A stretch of DNA of 64,000 bases from Zhouia amylolytica (GTDB lineage: Bacteria > Bacteroidota > Bacteroidia > Flavobacteriales > Flavobacteriaceae). Location of the stretch: positions 62,001-126,000 of the forward strand of contig NZ_FPAG01000002.1 in assembly GCF_900116365.1 (NCBI RefSeq), written 5' to 3'. Each line of letters opens with the position of its first letter. Positions within the stretch are counted from its first letter, which is position 1. Below the pieces are notes generated by a model. It saw only the letters and a list, made by a program, of their open reading frames with translations, was not told where the DNA came from and did no database searches. This document shows, piece after piece, positions 33,625 to 42,881 of this stretch. Both the position numbers and the translations under genes were made by a program.

Positions 33625-34302
33625 TTAATGCTTATTTTTGGTTTCTTTTTTTAAAAGAAATGGACATTGTTCCTTAAATCTATTCAATCTCGGAACTGAT
33701 ACATTCTTTATATAAGGATTATTAGGATTTTTGGCTTCATAGTCCTGGTGGTAGTCTTCAGCGGGCCAAAACTTTTCAAAGGGAATAACCTCTGTTACAA
33801 TTGGTTTTAGGTATTTTCCACTCGTTTCCAATCTTTGAATATATTTTTCTATGATTTCTTTTTGTTTGTCATTTTGATAAAATGCAATAGATCGGTATTG
33901 TGTGCCGACATCGGGTCCTTGCCTGTTTAGTGCGGTTGGGTCGTGAGATTCGAAAAAAGCCTGCACTAACTGCTCAAATGAGACTTTATCAGGATTATAA
34001 TAGATTTCTACTGCCTCTGCATGCCCCGTATTTCCGCGACTAATATCGTAGTAGGTTGGGTTTTTAGTTTTTCCGCCGGAATAGCCGCTAACCACTTCCT
34101 TAACACCGTCAATACTTTCAAAAATAGCTTCTACACACCAGAAGCAACCACTGGCGAAATATGCCTTTTGCATATTTTGATCGATTTGTGGTTGGGGTTC
34201 CAAATCTTTTAAAGAAGAGGTTTGGTCTTTTTTAGTTACAGCCTGGCAACTTATGGTAAATAATAAAGTAAAAAATAAGGAACCTAGTTTTAAGACTTTC
34301 AT
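33625..34302 (-). CDS. msrA: peptide-methionine (S)-S-oxide reductase, lipoprotein form
   Basis: Reduces methionine-S-sulfoxide in proteins, repairing oxidative damage. 225 residues. The N-terminus MKVLKLGSLFFTLLFTISC is a lipoprotein signal with lipobox cysteine at 19, so the enzyme is exported and lipidated, unlike cytoplasmic MsrA. The catalytic motif is GCFWC (nucleophile Cys about 53), and GGKTKNPTYYDISRGNTGHAEAV and EDYHQDYEAKNP complete the family pattern. The stop is directly adjacent to that of the ECF-operon protein gene (tail to tail, no gap). msrB is not in the window. Confidence 0.94.
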   Translation of the reverse strand: MKVLKLGSLFFTLLFTISCQAVTKKDQTSSLKDLEPQPQIDQNMQKAYFASGCFWCVEAIFESIDGVKEVVSGYSGGKTKNPTYYDISRGNTGHAEAVEIYYNPDKVSFEQLVQAFFESHDPTALNRQGPDVGTQYRSIAFYQNDKQKEIIEKYIQRLETSGKYLKPIVTEVIPFEKFWPAEDYHQDYEAKNPNNPYIKNVSVPRLNRFKEQCPFLLKKETKNKH

Positions 34303-34376
34303 AATAAACGAATTTGTTTAGTAGGTCTTAAGATAACTAAATTCCTTACAATGATTGGAAAAGAAAATGAAGATTG

Positions 34377-34718
34377 TTATTCTAGTTTTTGCGCAATTTT
34401 AAAACCGGCTAAAAGTCCTAGTCCTCCAAAGATAAAGGTGCATCCAAGAACCAAAACGGCTTCGTTATATGGGCTAAGAACATTTGTTAGAGAGTGTGCA
34501 GAAATGATTCCTGTTCCAATCCCAGTAAATAAACATCCGATATTGATCACAATGATTTTCCACATTGGCGTGATTCGTTTTTTAGCGCTGTAAAAAATTG
34601 ATGCATCCGCTCCTTTTTCAATTAGTGACATGCGCTCTTTGTTTCTTGCAGTAATGAATAAGTAATACATTCCAAAGACAGTGGCAAAAAGAAGGCCGAA
34701 AAAGATAACTACTTCCAT
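34377..34718 (-). CDS. DUF6249 domain-containing membrane protein
   Basis: A 113-residue protein with three predicted helices: an N-terminal anchor (VVIFFGLLFATVFGMYYLFIT), then the basic-acidic cytoplasmic block ARNKERMSLIEKGADASIFYSAKKRI, and two more helices separated by HSLTNVLSPYNEA. The block RMSLIEKG is the hallmark of the DUF6249 family in Bacteroidota. The function is unknown; members often lie beside ECF sigma genes, and here one starts 153 bp away on the other strand. Confidence 0.85.
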   Translation of the reverse strand: MEVVIFFGLLFATVFGMYYLFITARNKERMSLIEKGADASIFYSAKKRITPMWKIIVINIGCLFTGIGTGIISAHSLTNVLSPYNEAVLVLGCTFIFGGLGLLAGFKIAQKLE

Positions 34719-34871
34719 AGTGAATTTAATTTTGGTTAATTGTTTTTGATCGAGAATGAACTCGTTTGTTGGTAAGACTTTATTAGTTTCGGTTTGGTTA
34801 CAAAAAATCTTAAAAATTTTTTTTCAGTATAAAGTGTAACCATTTCCATATTTTTAAAGTCATATATCCAA

Positions 34872-35444
34872 ATGACTAACCTAACCGACCATAATTATAT
34901 TGAGAAAACCTTACAAGGGGATACCCTTGCATTTTCAAACCTGGTAGAAAAATACCAGGATATGGTTTTTTCAATTGCTTTTAAGTTATTGAGAAATCGA
35001 GAAGAAGCTGAAGATGCTGCTCAGGACGCCTTTGTTAAATGTTATCATTCACTGCCTAAGTTTAAAGGTGAAGCAAAGTTTAGTTCGTGGTTATACCGTA
35101 TTGTTTATAATACAAGTTTGGATAGACTAAAGGCCAATAAGAAGAGCTTAGGTGATATGGTTGTGGATGAGATATCTGAGGGGGAATTGGAAAGCGTAGA
35201 AACTACGCTAAATTATATTGAAGGTAAGGAGCGATCGGCAATTATTAAAGCCGCGGTAGAAAAATTGCCTTCGGAGGAACAGGTTTTAATCTTGTTATAT
35301 TATTTTGAAGAGTTATCTTTAAGAGAAATTACAGAGGTGGTTGATATTTCACTTGAGAATATAAAAGTGCGGTTGTTCAGAAGTAGAAAAAAGCTTTTCA
35401 AGTTATTGAAAAATGAGGTTGAATTTTTAAAAAGATCAGTATGA
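34872..35444 (+). CDS. ECF-family RNA polymerase sigma factor
   Basis: A 190-residue group 4 sigma factor, distinct from that at 31 kb. Region 2 is NLVEKYQDMVFSIAFKLLRNREEAEDAAQDAFVKCYHSLPKFKGEA (about 22-67) and region 4 is LPSEEQVLILLYYFEELSLREITEVVDISLENIKVRLFRSRKKL (about 132-175). It overlaps the next gene by 4 bp (ATGA), a coupled sigma/anti-sigma arrangement. A near-consensus TATTTTTA lies upstream, which I do not score as a promoter. Confidence 0.94.
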   Translation: MTNLTDHNYIEKTLQGDTLAFSNLVEKYQDMVFSIAFKLLRNREEAEDAAQDAFVKCYHSLPKFKGEAKFSSWLYRIVYNTSLDRLKANKKSLGDMVVDEISEGELESVETTLNYIEGKERSAIIKAAVEKLPSEEQVLILLYYFEELSLREITEVVDISLENIKVRLFRSRKKLFKLLKNEVEFLKRSV

Positions 35445-35836
35445 GTATTGAGGAAGAAAAAAAATTAGAAGCTATTACAAGAAGGATGATCCAAGACTCT
35501 GGTTTAGAAAAGCCTTCAGCTGGTTTTATGAATCGTGTTATGCTGAGTATACAGAAAGAGCAACAATATGCCTATACACCATTGATTAAAAAGTGGGGAT
35601 GGTATATTATAGCATCTTTGCTAACGGCAATTACCGTAATACTAATTAAGTTTTCTGATCGGTCTACATTCTTAGAACACCTGGGAGTTGTCAAAAAAAT
35701 AGATTTTAGTAATTTAGATATTGTTTCAAAACTTCAATTTTCAGATACAACATCTTTTGTGTTGATAATGGCTTTTTCTCTTATACTGTTTCAGATGTAC
35801 CTTATTAAGAAAATGTATTTTAAGCAGTTCAAATAG
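35441..35836 (+). CDS. putative anti-sigma factor, two-helix membrane protein
   Basis: A 131-residue protein with a cytoplasmic N-terminal 45 residues (MSIEEEKKLEAITRRMIQDSGLEKPSAGFMNRVMLSIQKE), a helix WYIIASLLTAITVILIKF (about 52-69), a periplasmic loop and a second helix FVLIMAFSLILFQMYLIKKMYF near the end. The pattern with GLEKPSAGFMNRVM is common in Bacteroidota proteins encoded directly after ECF sigma factors. It has no recognisable zinc motif. The coupling and topology are the basis for the anti-sigma call. Confidence 0.75.
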   Translation: MSIEEEKKLEAITRRMIQDSGLEKPSAGFMNRVMLSIQKEQQYAYTPLIKKWGWYIIASLLTAITVILIKFSDRSTFLEHLGVVKKIDFSNLDIVSKLQFSDTTSFVLIMAFSLILFQMYLIKKMYFKQFK

Positions 35837-36339
35837 TGGGTATTAATATACAAATGCGGGATATTGGGAGCATGTGGACTATGTGATCCGCATATACGGG
35901 GAGTTGATATGGATGCCAGAGTGGTAGGGAATAACATGGGAATATACGGGATATCCATAAAGAAACAACGGAGTTTCAACGGACTTTGACGGGGTGTTTG
36001 ATGTGTGTATAGTGCAATTTCTGCTCTTTTTTATAAACCATTAATTTTTTAAGGAGAAAGAGATTAAATGTAAAAAAAAATGTACTACGAGTCCATTTAT
36101 TCAGGTAAAATATTGAGATATGAAAGTGGGCTATGGAATTGTTAGAATAAACCACCTCAAATTAGCGATGTCTAGTTCATACTTCTTTGTTCAGCATAGG
36201 GATATTTAATTGCTTCTGTTTTAACGGTTGTTTAGGTTGTGTTGATAGTGTATTCAAATCGGTATGACGGATATATTAAATATTAGCAAGTTAGATTGCC
36301 TTTAAATGTTCCTTATAGCAATGGTGTGTTTTAAACGGT
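35837..36339. other. 500-bp gap without a recognised gene
   Basis: No supported gene on either strand. The first 130 bp are locally GC-richer than the surroundings and contain short imperfect direct repeats (ATATACGGG twice, with GGGATAT variants near 35855 and 35945). No tRNA, riboswitch or terminator was recognised. Possible remnant of a lost gene. Confidence 0.5.
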
Positions 36340-37611
36340 TTAAATAGTTTTTTTAAGATTAAGTAGCTGCTTCTTTTGCAAGGAGGAAAAGTACCATCCA
36401 CCTAAAAGGGTGATTATAAAGTATAATAAAACAAGAGAACTTCCGATCTCCAAATAATGGTTCAATCCAAACCAATCTCCGGATATTACAATAAAAAGAA
36501 TTCCTGCGATACTTCTGAGGGCTTCGATAAATACTGCATAAGTTTTACCGTCCATTAGTGAGGTATAGCCAAAGATACCTGTAAATACAAACAGTCCACA
36601 TAGAAACAATCCATTTAGACCCATGTCACTATAATTGTAAAACATGAACATCATAAGGATGGTGTTGCATATTAATTGAAATGCCACATAGCAAGTGAAG
36701 TATTTATCATTATATGTTTGATACTTTTTAAAACTATAAACGTTTTCAATGATCGAGTAGGGGTGTTTATCTATCATATCTGCCGGTCGCCATCCTGTAG
36801 GCATGAACCAAATACGAATCTTATCTTTCCAGTTTTTGGTATACCATGCATCTTTCATCAGGCGCCAGAGATGTTGAAAGTTTATTAATATCGGATTCCA
36901 GGTTGAGGCTGGTTTTAAGACTCCATAAACGGGAGGGGTATTTTGTAGTTCCTCCTGGAAGGTTCCAAACATTCGATCCCAAACACAAAATATTTGTCCG
37001 AGGTTTTTATCAATATATTCCGGATTTATGGCATGATGAACCCGGTGCTGGGAAGGGGTTACGATTATATATTCCAGCCAACCTAACTTTCCTATATACC
37101 GGGTGTGATACCAAAACTGTAAAAATAAGTGAATAGGAGCGAGTATGTTGATCACTTTTGCAGGGACTCCTAATAAGGCTGCCGGTATTAGAAGCAATGG
37201 AAAGTAGCCTAAAATATTAGAAATGGATTGTCGGAGCGCACATGCTAAATTGAACTCTTCGCTACTGTGGTGAATGACATGCTGGTTCCAAAAGAAATTT
37301 ATTTTGTGACTCAGGCGATGATTCCAATAGCCTGCAAAGTCTAAGGTAATAAAGCCTATGACATAGGTGAGCCAATTAGCTTCGATATGAATTAAAGCGA
37401 TACTTTTTAATAGGGTGGGATACGATACGAATATTATGACCAATGGTAATGAGTCTTTAATAATATTTGTGAGTCCGGAGCTTAAACTTGAGATCGTATC
37501 AAGCGGTTTATGTGTGTGTTTTTTTACTATATATCCATAAAGTATTTCTAAAAGTACGAGTACTATAAAAAGAGGAATGGCATATAATAAAGCTTGGGCG
37601 TAGGTTTCCAT
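36340..37611 (-). CDS. sterol desaturase / fatty acid hydroxylase family protein
   Basis: A 423-residue membrane di-iron enzyme. The eight-histidine pattern is complete: HRLSH (about 98-102), HVIHH (111-115) and, later, HRVHHAINPEY. Four to five helices at the N-terminus form the fatty-acid-hydroxylase core (about 1-250), and a C-terminal extension of about 130 residues contains four additional helices (for example NGLFLCGLFVFTGIFGYTSLMDG), which is an addition found in flavobacterial homologues. Substrate may be a lipid such as a hydroxylated fatty acid or hopanoid; not established. Monocistronic, 77 bp downstream of secA on the same strand but separated by the secA terminator. Confidence 0.9.
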   Translation of the reverse strand: METYAQALLYAIPLFIVLVLLEILYGYIVKKHTHKPLDTISSLSSGLTNIIKDSLPLVIIFVSYPTLLKSIALIHIEANWLTYVIGFITLDFAGYWNHRLSHKINFFWNQHVIHHSSEEFNLACALRQSISNILGYFPLLLIPAALLGVPAKVINILAPIHLFLQFWYHTRYIGKLGWLEYIIVTPSQHRVHHAINPEYIDKNLGQIFCVWDRMFGTFQEELQNTPPVYGVLKPASTWNPILINFQHLWRLMKDAWYTKNWKDKIRIWFMPTGWRPADMIDKHPYSIIENVYSFKKYQTYNDKYFTCYVAFQLICNTILMMFMFYNYSDMGLNGLFLCGLFVFTGIFGYTSLMDGKTYAVFIEALRSIAGILFIVISGDWFGLNHYLEIGSSLVLLYFIITLLGGWYFSSLQKKQLLNLKKTI

Positions 37612-37637
37612 AAATAGTTTTTAGTTGTATATAAAAA

Positions 37638-37666
37638 TAAAAAAATCCTGCATATAGCAGGATTTT
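37638..37666 (-). terminator. terminator of secA
   Basis: A 10-bp stem (AAAATCCTGC at 37642-37651 against 37657-37666), loop ATATA. Read on the minus strand it is followed by a T-rich tract (plus-strand AAAAATAAAAAAA). Confidence 0.85.
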
Positions 37667-37687
37667 AACTATTTATGGAATCATTTA

Positions 37688-40600
37688 TTATTCATTTTCA
37701 ACCAGAACCCATTCTCCTTTTTCAATAAGTGGAATTGCTTGTTTATATTTCAATTCTTTGCTTTCACCGCTCATTACATTTTTAATGGTAACACGTTCAT
37801 TTCTTCCAATCTTTGGTTTATCCCTAACAACAGTTTCAGTAACCTGAGGTCTTTGTTGCGTTTGACCAGCCGCTCTGCTTTCAGCTGCTCTTTCATCAAG
37901 GTTTGGGATCTCTTCTTTAGAAGTTTTATAGCTTTCTTTTCTCTTAACATCTCTTGCTTCACTAATATTGCTAGAGTCTTGTGTTGGTAGTTCACCTTTG
38001 AATAAGAACGAAATAACATCTTTATTCACTTTATCAACCATTTCCTTAAAAAGTTCGAAAGCTTCAAACTTATATATTAGTAACGGGTCTTTTTGTTCGT
38101 GAACTGCTAACTGAACTGATTGTTTTAGCTCATCCATTTTGCGAAGATGATTTTTCCATGCATCATCTATAATGGCTAAAGAGATATTCTTTTCAAAATC
38201 AGATACGAGTTTTCTACCTTGAGAATTATATGCTTCTTCCAGATTTGTTACTACGTTTAATGTTTTAATACCATCTGTAAATGGAACAACGATACGTTCA
38301 AATCTATCCGATTGGTTTTCGTAAACATTTTTAATTACAGGGAAAGCCGTAGCTGCAGTACGTTCAATTTTTTCTTTGTAATGCTGGAGTGTTGCCTGAT
38401 ATACTTTTGAAGCAATCTCCATGTAGGTAAGTTTTTTAAATTCTTCCTCTGAAATTGGAGATGTAAGTGAAAAGTATTTAATGAGTTCGAACTCAAAATT
38501 CTTGAAATCGTCAGCCAATTTATTGGTCTCGGCAATATTTTCACAAGTATCGTACATCATGTTAGCGATGTCAACTTTCAAACGCTCTCCTTCGAGTGCA
38601 TGGCGACGACGTTTATATACAACTTCACGCTGAGCATTCATTACGTCATCATATTCTAATAAGCGCTTACGAATACCAAAGTTGTTTTCTTCTACTTTTT
38701 TCTGAGCTCTTTCAATGGATTTGGTCATCATAGAGTGTTGGATAACTTCACCATCTTCTAGCCCCATTTTGTCCATTAGTTTAGCTACCCTGTCTGAACC
38801 GAATAAGCGCATTAGGTTATCTTCAAGGGATACATAGAATTGAGAACTACCTGGATCTCCCTGACGTCCTGAACGACCTCTTAACTGTCTGTCTACGCGT
38901 CTTGAATCGTGTCTTTCTGTACCAATGATAGCAAGACCACCGGCATCTTTAACTTCCTTAATTAATTTAATATCCGTACCACGACCTGCCATGTTTGTAG
39001 CTATAGTTACTACCCCAGGTTGGCCTGCTTCAGCAACGATGTCTGCTTCCTTTTTATGTAGTTTAGCATTTAGTACGTTGTGCTTAATCTTTCTGATATT
39101 AAGCATTCTACTTAGCAATTCGGAGATTTCTACCGAGGTGGTACCCACTAATACAGGTCTTCCTTCATTTACCAGGCGAACAACCTCGTCGATAATAGCG
39201 TTGTATTTTTCTCTTTTTGTTTTATAAATCAGGTCTTCCTTGTCTTTCCTTGCAATAGGTCTGTTGGTAGGAATTTCGACAACATCCAGTTCATAGATTT
39301 CCCAGAATTCACCTGCTTCCGTTATTGCTGTACCTGTCATACCAGATAACTTATTGTACATACGGAAGTAATTTTGAAGTGTAACGGTGGCGAAAGTTTG
39401 CGTTGCCGCTTCGATTTTTACATTCTCTTTAGCCTCAATAGCCTGGTGTAAACCATCGGAATATCGACGTCCATCCATTATACGACCGGTTTGCTCATCG
39501 ACTATCATCACCTTGTTGTCCATTACTACATATTCCACGTCTTTTTCAAAAAGGGCATATGCTTTAAGTAGTTGGTTCATGGTGTGTATACGTTCACTTT
39601 TCACACCAAAATCTTTGAATAACTCTTCTTTTAGTTCAGCTTCTTCTTCAACCGGAAGGTTTTGATTTTCAATTTTAGCAATTTCAGTACCTATATCAGG
39701 CATTACGAAGAAATCTAAATCATCAGTATCTTTGGATAGATATTCAACTCCCTTATCGGTAAGTTCAATCTGATTGTTCTTTTCATCGATAACAAACAAT
39801 AACTCTTCATCAATCTTAGGCATTTCGCGGTTATTGTCTTGCATATAGAAGTTCTCTGTTTTCTGAAGCAATTGCTTGATCCCTTCTTCACTTAAGAACT
39901 TGATTAGCGCTTTATTTTTTGGTAATCCTCTATGTACTCTTAGTAATAGAAATCCGCCATCCTTAGTGTTCCCTTCGGCAATTAATTTTTTTGCTTCAGC
40001 AAGGACGCCAGTTAAATATTGACGCTGTTTGCTAACAAGATCTCCAACTACGGGTTTTAATTCGTTAAATTCGTGTCTGTCACCTTGAGGGACAGGACCG
40101 GAGATAATTAGGGGTGTACGAGCGTCGTCAATTAATACAGAATCGACCTCATCGACTATGGCATAATTATGTGGTCTTTGAACCAGATCTTTAGGAGAAT
40201 GCGCCATATTATCACGCAAATAATCGAAACCGAATTCATTATTCGTACCGTAGGTTATGTCTGCCTTGTAAGCATTTCTACGTGATTCTGAATTGGGTTG
40301 GTGGTTATCAATACAATCTATTGATAGTCCATGAAACTGAAATATAGGAGCCATCCATGCACTATCTCGTCTTGCCAGATAGTCATTAACCGTCACGAGG
40401 TGTACTCCTTTGCCTGTCAGTGCATTTAAGTATACCGGGAGTGTAGCTACTAATGTTTTACCCTCACCAGTTTGCATTTCTGCAATTTTACCTTGATGAA
40501 GAGCTACACCACCAATAAGCTGAACATCATAATGAATCATATCCCAGGTAACTTCTTTACCAGCTGCATTCCAAGAGTTGTTCCAAACAGCTTTTTCATT

Positions 40601-41050
40601 GTCTAAAGTGACATAGTCATGAATTCCAGAAAGTTCGCGATCGAATGGAGAAGCAGTTACAGTGATTGTTTCGTTATTAGCGAATCGTTTAGCAGTTTCT
40701 TTAACTACTGCGAAGGCTTCTGGTAAAATCTCATTAAGGGTATTTTCATCAATCAGATTGGCTTCCTCAAGGAGTTGATCTATTTGATTGTAAATATCTT
40801 CTCTTTTATCAATGTCTTCGTTTGTTTCAGCTTCCTGCTGTAAACTTTTAATTTGTTCATCTATTGAAGCACGAGCGTCTTTTATCTGCTGCTTAAAAGC
40901 TTCGGTTTTTGCTCTAAGCTCATCATGTGACAAGTCCGAAAGCGATTTCTCAACAGCTTTTATTTTATCTACTATGGGTTGTATTTCTTTAACGTCTTTC
41001 TTCGCTTTATCTCCAATAAAGACCTTAATCAGGGAATCCATTAAACTCAT
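37688..41050 (-). CDS. secA: preprotein translocase subunit SecA
   Basis: ATPase motor of the Sec translocon. At 1120 residues it is the long form usual in Bacteroidota, containing an insertion within nucleotide-binding domain 1. Walker A is MQTGEGKT (about 192-199), the DEAD-like box is [15 protein letters not shown], and motif VI region includes [11 protein letters not shown] and [12 protein letters not shown]. No CxCxS zinc motif is present; the protein ends [18 protein letters not shown]. Zinc-less SecA is common in this phylum and tends to need no SecB. Monocistronic with promoter box 41070-41077. Confidence 0.97.
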   Translation of the reverse strand: MSLMDSLIKVFIGDKAKKDVKEIQPIVDKIKAVEKSLSDLSHDELRAKTEAFKQQIKDARASIDEQIKSLQQEAETNEDIDKREDIYNQIDQLLEEANLIDENTLNEILPEAFAVVKETAKRFANNETITVTASPFDRELSGIHDYVTLDNEKAVWNNSWNAAGKEVTWDMIHYDVQLIGGVALHQGKIAEMQTGEGKTLVATLPVYLNALTGKGVHLVTVNDYLARRDSAWMAPIFQFHGLSIDCIDNHQPNSESRRNAYKADITYGTNNEFGFDYLRDNMAHSPKDLVQRPHNYAIVDEVDSVLIDDARTPLIISGPVPQGDRHEFNELKPVVGDLVSKQRQYLTGVLAEAKKLIAEGNTKDGGFLLLRVHRGLPKNKALIKFLSEEGIKQLLQKTENFYMQDNNREMPKIDEELLFVIDEKNNQIELTDKGVEYLSKDTDDLDFFVMPDIGTEIAKIENQNLPVEEEAELKEELFKDFGVKSERIHTMNQLLKAYALFEKDVEYVVMDNKVMIVDEQTGRIMDGRRYSDGLHQAIEAKENVKIEAATQTFATVTLQNYFRMYNKLSGMTGTAITEAGEFWEIYELDVVEIPTNRPIARKDKEDLIYKTKREKYNAIIDEVVRLVNEGRPVLVGTTSVEISELLSRMLNIRKIKHNVLNAKLHKKEADIVAEAGQPGVVTIATNMAGRGTDIKLIKEVKDAGGLAIIGTERHDSRRVDRQLRGRSGRQGDPGSSQFYVSLEDNLMRLFGSDRVAKLMDKMGLEDGEVIQHSMMTKSIERAQKKVEENNFGIRKRLLEYDDVMNAQREVVYKRRRHALEGERLKVDIANMMYDTCENIAETNKLADDFKNFEFELIKYFSLTSPISEEEFKKLTYMEIASKVYQATLQHYKEKIERTAATAFPVIKNVYENQSDRFERIVVPFTDGIKTLNVVTNLEEAYNSQGRKLVSDFEKNISLAIIDDAWKNHLRKMDELKQSVQLAVHEQKDPLLIYKFEAFELFKEMVDKVNKDVISFLFKGELPTQDSSNISEARDVKRKESYKTSKEEIPNLDERAAESRAAGQTQQRPQVTETVVRDKPKIGRNERVTIKNVMSGESKELKYKQAIPLIEKGEWVLVENE

Positions 41051-41069
41051 AACTGCTTCTATTTTAGTT

Positions 41070-41077
41070 CAAAATTA
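41070..41077 (-). promoter_or_regulatory. promoter -7 box for secA
   Basis: Minus-strand TAATTTTG; predicted transcription start near 41063, 13 nt before the secA ATG at 41050. Confidence 0.6.
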
Positions 41078-41081
41078 CGCA

Positions 41082-41108
41082 AAAAAAAAGCCTCAACTGA
41101 GACTTTTT
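41082..41108 (-). terminator. terminator of the DUF2795 gene
   Basis: Ten-position stem with one mismatch (41085-41094 with 41099-41108), loop AACT, followed on the minus strand by nine T. It separates the DUF2795 gene from secA. Confidence 0.75.
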
Positions 41109-41132
41109 GCGTTTAAATAATGATAATGTTTG

Positions 41133-41354
41133 TTAATATTCGTCTTCATTCCAGAGGTAATCTTCCTCCGTGGGGTAATCTGGCCAAATCTCTTCAATCG
41201 ATTCATACATATCTCCTTCATCCTCAATTGCTTGTAGATTTTCGACCACTTCGAGAGGTGCACCGGTTCGGATGGCATAGTCTATCAATTCGTCTTTGGT
41301 AGCCGGCCAAGGGGCATCATCTAAATAAGATGCTAATTCTAAAGTCCAATACAT
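41133..41354 (-). CDS. DUF2795 domain-containing protein
   Basis: A 73-residue acidic protein of the DUF2795 family. The opening MYWTLELASYLDDAPWPATKDELIDYAIRTGAP is diagnostic; the family resembles a small helix-turn-helix-like fold (LTVDELIDYAR motif) of unknown function. The tail (EEDYLWNEDEY) is acidic. Own promoter box and terminator, immediately upstream of secA but not cotranscribed. Confidence 0.9.
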   Translation of the reverse strand: MYWTLELASYLDDAPWPATKDELIDYAIRTGAPLEVVENLQAIEDEGDMYESIEEIWPDYPTEEDYLWNEDEY

Positions 41355-41390
41355 CTTTCTATAATAATTTTAATTTCTTGCAAAAATAAT

Positions 41391-41398
41391 TTTTAAAT
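41391..41398 (-). promoter_or_regulatory. promoter -7 box for the DUF2795 gene
   Basis: Minus-strand TATTTTTG, 37 bp before the ATG at 41354. Confidence 0.6.
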
Positions 41399-41504
41399 GT
41401 AAAAAGTCAAGTAAAAAATGCACGAATTACATAATTTTTAAGAACGTAATCATTTTTTGATGAAATAATTGACTTTTTAATGTTAAAATCTTATTAAAAT
41501 AAGG

Positions 41505-42080
41505 TCAACTCTCCTTTTCGGGAATCCATTTTACCTCATCAATTTTTAAGTCATACGACAACTTTCGTGCCAGTACAAAAAGATAGTCGGACAGACGATT
41601 TAAGTACTGAATTACTTTTTCGTCAAAAGGTTCATTTTCAAATAGATGAGAGGCTAAGCGTTCAGCTCTTCTGCATACAGTTCTGGTTATATGACAATAT
41701 GACACCGATTGATGGCCACCGGGAAGCACAAAATGTGTCATAGGCGGTAGGTTTTCATTCATCTTATCTATTTCATTTTCCAATAACTTAATGTCGTTAT
41801 CAGCTATTTTTGGGATATTTAAGCGCGGTTTACCGTTTTTCAAGGTTTCTTTTTCGGGTGGTGTTGCCAAAATGGCACCAATGGTAAATAAGCGATCCTG
41901 AACGTGTATTAAAAGCTTTCTAAGTTCTTTTTCTATATCCTGATCGCGAAGCAGCCCTATCCATGAGTTGAGTTCATCTACGGTACCGTAACTTTCTATG
42001 CGAATATGATGTTTTGGCACTCTGGTACCTCCAAATAGCGAGGTTTGTCCTTTGTCTCCTGTTTTGGTATATATTTTCAT
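41505..42080 (-). CDS. cob(I)yrinic acid a,c-diamide adenosyltransferase, PduO type
   Basis: Converts cob(I)alamin and ATP to adenosylcobalamin. 191 residues, five-helix bundle. MKIYTKTGDKGQTSLFGGTRVPK (about 1-23) is the ATP-binding motif, ESYGTVDELNSWIGL the second, and the RAERLASHLFENEPF region carries the signature R-x-x-E-R with cobalamin-contacting residues. Likely supplies coenzyme B12 to methylmalonyl-CoA mutase, consistent with meaB at 28.9 kb. It lies 41 bp downstream of a methyltransferase-like gene on the same strand, so may be cotranscribed. Confidence 0.94.
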   Translation of the reverse strand: MKIYTKTGDKGQTSLFGGTRVPKHHIRIESYGTVDELNSWIGLLRDQDIEKELRKLLIHVQDRLFTIGAILATPPEKETLKNGKPRLNIPKIADNDIKLLENEIDKMNENLPPMTHFVLPGGHQSVSYCHITRTVCRRAERLASHLFENEPFDEKVIQYLNRLSDYLFVLARKLSYDLKIDEVKWIPEKES

Positions 42081-42121
42081 GGTAACTTCTTTGGTATTAG
42101 CGAAGGTACAAACAGCATTGT

Positions 42122-42760
42122 TTAAACCCTAATGATAAAATGTTCTTTTTGTTGTTCTTTTCTAATGAATAATAATCCACAGTGGTATGTATCGATACTG
42201 ACATTAAAATCTTCATCACGGGTTATGTTTTCCCAGATATTAAAGGATTTTTCTGATGAATGAATCCCGTCCAATAATATCAAGGTGTCATTATGAATAA
42301 GGGGCTTTACAGCGTTTATTTCCTTTGGTAGCTGATCATTTAAAATATCAATATGACTGAAATAAACCAAATCATACGTTTTTTGTTGTTCAGTTTGGTT
42401 AAAGGGCTTTATGCCGAGGTAGTCTGACAAATTAGAATTGGGTTTTTCAAGATTGCTTTTATAAGCTACCTCAGTTATTTTTGAGGCAGCCAGTGCGCTG
42501 GTAAATGCGTTTATTTCCGGTGTGCCAATATTCAGAATTTGTTTTGGATTAAAGTATTGTATTAGTCGATAGTATAGTTTGGCTTTTTTTAAGGAAGATG
42601 AATTACCGTTTATGCCTTTTTTTATTACACCCATCAACTCTTTTGAAATATCCTCGGATGTTTTCCGATAAAAGCATTTAGTGATCATGCTGTAAACAAA
42701 AGGTGAGTGGACGCCGTGTTGGTTGGTCGACTTAATGAGGAATTTGAAATAATTAAACAA
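42122..42760 (-). CDS. SAM-dependent methyltransferase-like protein
   Basis: A 212-residue protein with the Bacteroidota-specific opening KSTNQHGVHSPFVYSMITKCFY, then a class I methyltransferase-like strand-helix order (QILNIGTPEINAFTSALAASK, DLVYFSHIDI, TLILLDGIHSSEKSFNIW). The usual GxGxG loop is degenerate (NIGTPE), so activity is uncertain. Translation start: a GTG at 42811 lies inside the terminator hairpin of the upstream gene and ahead of the promoter box at 42789-42796, so a TTG at 42760 (or 42769) is preferred, giving FNYFKFLIKST as start region. Upstream of, and likely cotranscribed with, the cobalamin adenosyltransferase gene. Confidence 0.75.
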   Translation of the reverse strand: MFNYFKFLIKSTNQHGVHSPFVYSMITKCFYRKTSEDISKELMGVIKKGINGNSSSLKKAKLYYRLIQYFNPKQILNIGTPEINAFTSALAASKITEVAYKSNLEKPNSNLSDYLGIKPFNQTEQQKTYDLVYFSHIDILNDQLPKEINAVKPLIHNDTLILLDGIHSSEKSFNIWENITRDEDFNVSIDTYHCGLLFIRKEQQKEHFIIRV

Positions 42761-42788
42761 AGAAGACAAAATTGTTGATTTATAGAGA

Positions 42789-42796
42789 CAAAAATA
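42789..42796 (-). promoter_or_regulatory. promoter -7 box for the methyltransferase-like gene
   Basis: Minus-strand TATTTTTG, just after the upstream terminator; transcription would start near 42782. Confidence 0.6.
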
Positions 42797-42803
42797 AACT
42801 AAA

Positions 42804-42827
42804 AACTTCACTGTTGCCAGTGAAGTT
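42804..42827 (-). terminator. terminator of the LRR lipoprotein gene
   Basis: A 10-bp stem (AACTTCACTG at 42804-42813 with 42818-42827), loop of four, followed on the minus strand by a T-rich tract, 55 bp after the LRR gene stop. Confidence 0.85.
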
Positions 42828-42881
42828 CTTACATGTGTAAAATCAAATTAATATGAGAATAAAAAGTGGTTGCTATTAGAA

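Noticed and set aside
37688-41050. Multiple antisense frames in secA and a +1 frame of 100 codons
   Set aside because: They overlap a certain gene fully, and none has a recognisable domain.
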